NCBI RefSeq assembly: GCF_045920555.1
Contig: NZ_CP174509.1
Coordinates: forward strand, 5,642,001-5,706,000
Length of the DNA: 64,000 nucleotides
Origin: Pseudalkalibacillus sp045920555
GTDB lineage: Bacteria; Bacillota; Bacilli; Bacillales; Fictibacillaceae
Reading direction: 5' to 3'
The notes under the pieces are model-generated. The model saw nothing but the letters and a program-made list of their open reading frames with translations, ran no database searches and was not told the DNA's origin. Made by a program: the position numbers and the translations under genes. Position 1 is the stretch's first letter. Each line of letters starts with the position of its first letter. Below, piece by piece: positions 59,801-64,000 of the stretch.

Positions 59801-60994
59801 TTATAGATAGGATTGAACAACATTTTTAATTGCTTCTGCGGCATAAACTATCCCTTTTTCATCACCCAATAGAACGGTATGAGTTATCCATACAACCTGG
59901 CGATCGCCCATTTGCTCTGCAATTGGACAATGAAAGTCCGGTTCTTTTCCCGTCCATTCTTTGATGGATCGGATGATGGAATCATACTTATTGATTGCAG
60001 TATAACCTGTCGAAGAAGGGACTCCCTGTTCACTAAGCATCTTTACAAATTGAGATTTGTCTACACGATCTGAAAGAGCCTTATCTAAATAAAACATAAA
60101 TAAATGGTAACCGTTGCGAGTTACTCGAGAATCCTCTTTAAATAGCTGGATCCCTTCTACGGAACTGAGGAGTTCAGTAAAAAGTTTGGCGTTTCGATTC
60201 CGCAATTCGATTTGATTCTCCAGCCGGCTCATCTGTCCCAACAAGATTGCGGCTTGAAACTCGGTCATTCTTAAATTCCAACCTATTTCTTCGTGCTGAT
60301 ACCATGAGCCGTCACGTACACGTCCCACATTGGCCAGCGACCATGCTTTATCTGCTAATTTTTTATTGTTGGAAAGGATGATCCCTCCTTCTCCAGAAGT
60401 CAGGTTTTTACTAGATTGAAAGCTGAAAGTCCCTAAATCACCAATCGCCCCTACGCCCTGTCCTTTCCATTCCGCTCCTACTGCTTGAGCCGCATCTTCA
60501 ATTAATACAAGATCATTTTTTTCAGCTATTTCCTTTAGACGATCTAAATCTGCCGGTGTACCACCGATGTGTACAGCTACGATAGCCTTAGTTTTAGGCG
60601 TGATGGCTTGTTCAACTTTTTCTGGGTCAATTAATAAAGTATCCTCTTCCACATCCACAAAAACTGGAATTGCGCCAAAAAGAAGTGCGGATGTTGCTGT
60701 TGCTATGAAGGTATATGGAGGCATGATGACTTCGTCCAAGGGTTTAACGCCAGCAGCTTGAAGAGCTACAGTGATGGCTAGTGTTCCATTGACCACTGTA
60801 ACACCATGATCAGCATCTTGAAATCTAGCAAACTTCTCTTCAAATTCAGGTATTTTGTGTTTGTAGTCTGGGAGGTACGATCCACCTGAACCTCCCCACT
60901 TGCCTGAATTCAACACTTCGTTCAAATAGGTGGATTCCAGTGCTCCGCTTGACGGCCAGGTGGGATAACATGGTTTTCCATCGAGTCTTTTCAT
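59801..60994 (-). CDS. DegT/DnrJ/EryC1/StrS-family PLP aminotransferase 1
   Basis: 397 residues. The PLP lysine is K196 in FQSSKNLTSGEGG, the pyridine-binding Asp is D167 in LIEDAAQAVGAEW, and the N-terminus has WPSSGALESTYLNEVL, NSGKWGG. All catalytic residues are intact, so an active sugar aminotransferase is expected. In biosynthetic clusters this family aminates keto sugars or inososes. Here, next to GH20 and far from nucleotide-sugar or antibiotic genes, a catabolic or oxidised-sugar role is possible. 17 bp before GH20. Confidence 0.9.
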   Translation of the reverse strand: MKRLDGKPCYPTWPSSGALESTYLNEVLNSGKWGGSGGSYLPDYKHKIPEFEEKFARFQDADHGVTVVNGTLAITVALQAAGVKPLDEVIMPPYTFIATATSALLFGAIPVFVDVEEDTLLIDPEKVEQAITPKTKAIVAVHIGGTPADLDRLKEIAEKNDLVLIEDAAQAVGAEWKGQGVGAIGDLGTFSFQSSKNLTSGEGGIILSNNKKLADKAWSLANVGRVRDGSWYQHEEIGWNLRMTEFQAAILLGQMSRLENQIELRNRNAKLFTELLSSVEGIQLFKEDSRVTRNGYHLFMFYLDKALSDRVDKSQFVKMLSEQGVPSSTGYTAINKYDSIIRSIKEWTGKEPDFHCPIAEQMGDRQVVWITHTVLLGDEKGIVYAAEAIKNVVQSYL

Positions 60995-61010
60995 AATCTT
61001 TCCTTTCAGT

Positions 61011-62258
61011 TTAATTTGCCTTTATCTTCGTCAATTGATAATGAGTGGCTACCTTTCGTATACCTTTTACAATATCGTGCAAATCATCTTCAGTATAAAA
61101 TTCACTGACCGGAATCCTAATTGAAGTGGTGAGGATTTTTTCCGCGATAGGGCAAGATCCTTTTTCATATGTCACATTGGATAGCTCAAAAGGAAAATGA
61201 CTATTCAAATACGCTTGTTTCTTTTGGAATAATCCATTTAAATAAACGACTTCAGGGATATATCCGGATGCCGCCGGTATACCTTCAGCCCTTAACGCTT
61301 CAGCGAATTCATCCCTTGAACAAGAGAAACTCTCATCATCCAACCGAAACATATAGAACCAATAGGTACATGTATCGTCTTGCTCCACTTTATGAGGATG
61401 TAGGCCATTCAGTCCTTTGATACCTTTTGTGATTTCATCGCCATATTCTGTTCGTTTCGCACAAATACCTGGGAGTTTTTTTAATTGTGCAATTCCGACA
61501 GCTCCTTGCAGTTCTGTCATCCGATAGTTAGGTGCAAGATAGGTCAAATCTTTTTGGACACTTTTTCCGAATCTCTGATAGTTTTTATCTGCAAAAGCGT
61601 GAGTGATTTTAAAATCTTCTTCATCACCAGAATTGATTGTAACGATCCCTCCGTCTCCTGTAGATATATGTTTGAAATCATTGGTACTGAAGCATCCATA
61701 ATCACCGATCGTACCAACAAGCCTATCTTTATAACGGGCAAGGTAACTTTGCGCACAATCTTCGATCACTTTCAAATTATATTGTTTCGCGATTTTCATA
61801 ATCGGATCCATGTCAGCTGGGTTTCCAGCTAGATGTACAACTAGAATCGCTTTTGTACGATGTGTGATTCTTTCTTCTATTAAGTTTGGATCCATATTGT
61901 AAGAATGCGGATCAAGGTCCGCAAATACAGGTATAGCATTTTGGTAGAGAATACCGATCAATGTTCCTTGATCTGTGATCGGGCTTGTAATCACCTCATC
62001 GCCAACTGTGATACCAGCTGCTCCTAATGCAACATGGATCGCAGCTGTGCCTGAAGAAGCAGCGACGCTATACTTTACACCATAGAGATCATTGAAATCA
62101 CTCAAAAACTTCTTCACCTTTTTTCCACTGTGGTAAAACAATGTGTTCTGTTCCAATGCTTCGAGTAATTCTCTACTTTCCTCTAGACCAAATCGTTTTC
62201 CAGTTCCAAAAGGAGTTTCTTTTACTTTTTTTCCACCGTGTAAAGCCAGTTTACTCAT
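61011..62258 (-). CDS. DegT/DnrJ/EryC1/StrS-family PLP aminotransferase 2
   Basis: 415 residues, paralogous to the downstream gene: K196 in STNDFKHISTGDGG, D167 in VIEDCAQSYLARY, start KLALHGGKKVKETPF. The two differ enough to have separate substrates or to form a heteromer. It lies 15 bp after the deacetylase-like gene and 16 bp before aminotransferase 1. As with gene 1, the substrate is unknown. Confidence 0.9.
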   Translation of the reverse strand: MSKLALHGGKKVKETPFGTGKRFGLEESRELLEALEQNTLFYHSGKKVKKFLSDFNDLYGVKYSVAASSGTAAIHVALGAAGITVGDEVITSPITDQGTLIGILYQNAIPVFADLDPHSYNMDPNLIEERITHRTKAILVVHLAGNPADMDPIMKIAKQYNLKVIEDCAQSYLARYKDRLVGTIGDYGCFSTNDFKHISTGDGGIVTINSGDEEDFKITHAFADKNYQRFGKSVQKDLTYLAPNYRMTELQGAVGIAQLKKLPGICAKRTEYGDEITKGIKGLNGLHPHKVEQDDTCTYWFYMFRLDDESFSCSRDEFAEALRAEGIPAASGYIPEVVYLNGLFQKKQAYLNSHFPFELSNVTYEKGSCPIAEKILTTSIRIPVSEFYTEDDLHDIVKGIRKVATHYQLTKIKAN

Positions 62259-62273
62259 GAAAATCGCTCCTTT

Positions 62274-63980
62274 TTACAATTTATCACCAAGTTCAATCAA
62301 GTTTTTTCCATTTATCACATGCTTTTCACATGGCAGACCATAACGGTTGACCAATTCATTTTCATTGACTTTTTCTTTGTTAGAAACCGGGATCAGGATG
62401 ACCGCATTTTCAACAGCATTCGCCACCTTCATGGATCCGTCCGGATTTATTCCTACTATCTTCATTTTAAGCCTTTCTCTCACCCATTTGTTGATTTGTT
62501 CTCCTGTCCAAAATGTGAATCCCATCCTCCGAGCTTCCTGTATGACAAATTTTACTGCTTGTCGTACGGATTGCTGTCTGAATATATGAATTTGATGAAA
62601 TAAAAAATGTGCTACCCCCCGGACCATTTTGACATTGTTTAGAAATGGTTTAACAATGCTTTTGTCTGCTAAGCGATCCAGATCGACATCCTGCGTTAAA
62701 AAACTGATTTCAACAACATCATAAAGACGGTTATTTTGATCAGCCCATGAAACTGGAAAATAAGGGTGACATGTACCGAAAAGGAATCCTATATTACCCT
62801 TTTTACTCGGTCCTCTCGTCTGGTCGGATTGTATGCCATGTTTTTCACACCAATCAAAAAGCTCGCCCCATTTTTCGAATCTTGTATAATGGTTTTTATT
62901 TGAGAAGATTTCCGACTTTCCAGCAGCCTGTTTCAACCAGCTTAATTGGCGTGAAAATTCAGCTTCGCTCCAAAAGCCCTCATCAGTTTCCAATGCATTA
63001 TAATGGAATGCCAGCTCATGCCCTTCGTCTTCGATTTTTTGATAAATTTTCTCGGAATAACCTGGTTCCATCATGCACCATGTTGATTTAAGACCACATT
63101 CTTTCAAGACTTCAAGTGTCATTTCTGCGGATTCATCTTGATTGATATCACTGTCATGTGAAATCATTGCCACTTGATCGATTCCTTCTGGCCAATAATC
63201 AATAATTGGTAAAGTTTTATCTTTTTGCAGTGCTGTTCGAAGGAATTGTGCAATTAAAACTTCCTTCCATAAATCTGCATAAGGGTACGTAAAATATTTT
63301 TCACCCGTTTCGGTAATACTCCGGTCCCACTCCCAGTCCAATTCAAAACCATCATCCGCTTTAAGCAACTGATCATCCAAATTCGCTGTACCATCAGGTG
63401 CCCGCACACCATCTTCCGTTATGGGCTTCGTACCTTGCTGAAACCCCACCACTGATCCAATAATATCAACCGCCCACCGATGAACTTCCCCTTTTCCGTA
63501 TGTAAATCTTTGATACACAGCACCTGCTTTTTCACCTATTGGGGTATTTGAACGGAGAATCCCCCTTTCTTCAGTGATTTCCACCTTATCCGATAGCCCT
63601 TCTAGGGTAATCGCTTTCAAAAATCGAAGAGAAACATGAATATCTTCATTAACTCCATCAGCATATCCTTTTTTGATTTCTTTCGAACGACAGCCTAACC
63701 TTGCACCAATTTCCTTCAAACCACCATATGAAATCAATGCTCCACCCTGGACTATAAATTCGACTATCCTGTCATTCGAACTTTGTTCAATAGGGTCAAG
63801 CGGAAGTATTAAAATATCGTATTCATTTGAAATTTCCTCATCATTTTCAATCCAGGTAAACGGAATTCCCGCATATTCCAAAACGTGTTTCAGATAAATT
63901 TCAAAGACATTTTCTCCTGCAGCCCATCTCTTCAACGAGCTGGTCCTATCAAAGTAAACAGCCACTTTCGCCATATTCAT
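62274..63980 (-). CDS. Two-domain protein with GATase-like and polysaccharide-deacetylase-like parts
   Basis: 568 residues, no signal peptide; ATG at 63980 preceded by AAAGGGG. The N-terminal ~170 residues look like the GATase1-type domain of carbohydrate-active proteins (YDILILPLDPIEQSS, FIVQGGALISYGGL). From about residue 260 a NodB-like barrel follows: VAMISHDSDINQDES (metal Asp pair), LKECGLKSTWCMMEPGYSE and EGHELAFHYNALE (His residues). A metal-dependent deacetylase or related hydrolase on an amino sugar is plausible. First gene visible of the run; the operon may extend beyond 64000. Confidence 0.7.
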   Translation of the reverse strand: MNMAKVAVYFDRTSSLKRWAAGENVFEIYLKHVLEYAGIPFTWIENDEEISNEYDILILPLDPIEQSSNDRIVEFIVQGGALISYGGLKEIGARLGCRSKEIKKGYADGVNEDIHVSLRFLKAITLEGLSDKVEITEERGILRSNTPIGEKAGAVYQRFTYGKGEVHRWAVDIIGSVVGFQQGTKPITEDGVRAPDGTANLDDQLLKADDGFELDWEWDRSITETGEKYFTYPYADLWKEVLIAQFLRTALQKDKTLPIIDYWPEGIDQVAMISHDSDINQDESAEMTLEVLKECGLKSTWCMMEPGYSEKIYQKIEDEGHELAFHYNALETDEGFWSEAEFSRQLSWLKQAAGKSEIFSNKNHYTRFEKWGELFDWCEKHGIQSDQTRGPSKKGNIGFLFGTCHPYFPVSWADQNNRLYDVVEISFLTQDVDLDRLADKSIVKPFLNNVKMVRGVAHFLFHQIHIFRQQSVRQAVKFVIQEARRMGFTFWTGEQINKWVRERLKMKIVGINPDGSMKVANAVENAVILIPVSNKEKVNENELVNRYGLPCEKHVINGKNLIELGDKL

Positions 63981-64000
63981 GTAAAAACCCCTTTTACATC

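Overview
The window looks like a chromosomal segment of a low-to-moderate GC Gram-positive spore former of the Bacillaceae type. This rests on strong AGGAGG ribosome sites with frequent GTG/TTG starts, a T-box leader, a BirA-type operator, CcpA-type cre sites, and ROK, RpiR and GntR regulators close to Bacillus families. The strain is not identified. Almost everything is carbohydrate or organic-acid catabolism, with patches of decayed mobile DNA and dispersed intergenic repeats.

Layout. (1) 1-6767, minus strand: an amino-sugar operon with esterase, ABC binding protein, NanE epimerase, RpiR regulator, ROK kinase, two ABC permeases and a DUF4127 protein cut by the window edge. (2) 7326-12985: single genes, namely a PQQ-type sugar dehydrogenase with an unusual N-terminal domain, bioY behind a BirA-like box, a sulfotransferase, and proB behind a proline T-box. 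(3) 13052-23969: a uronide/xyloside island (UxaC, GH31, TRAP transporter, XylR-like regulator, LplD-like GH4) bounded by inverted IS3-type ends. (4) 24001-28320: secreted M14 carboxypeptidase, metallophosphoesterase, a small unknown protein and a gene-poor stretch with a DeoR remnant. (5) 28960-37764: an organic-acid/acyl-CoA locus with flavin reductase-like protein, MFS and SSS transporters, LeuC/LeuD-type dehydratase, class III CoA-transferase and, divergently, a GntR regulator and an HMG-CoA-lyase-family enzyme. (6) 37885-64000, all minus strand: about 22 genes forming a large hexosaminide catabolic locus.

How region 6 fits together: an ABC transporter (56488-57774 with two permeases) imports an oligosaccharide. 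A cytoplasmic GH20 and a GH42-like protein could cleave it. A ROK kinase, NagA, AgaS-like isomerase, tagatose-6-phosphate-type kinase and class II aldolase make a complete Aga-type (galactosamine) route to triose phosphates. NagB and an AGE-family epimerase add a glucosamine/ManNAc branch. Two DegT aminotransferases, an SDR with an altered active site, a DapA-like aldolase, a ceramidase-fold protein and a deacetylase-like protein do not fit any standard pathway and are the most likely novel part. Region 1 supplies NanE and a ROK kinase but no deacetylase or deaminase, so it may depend on the NagA/NagB of region 6.

Also notable are three pairs of AAACGTTT-type palindromes with exactly 56 bp between centres, four copies of a 60-bp element ending in GTGCCTGG-type inverted repeats, a duplicated and decayed carboxypeptidase tail, and a LacI-regulator remnant fused to an IS3 remnant. 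All functions are read from sequence patterns by eye; no database search was run.
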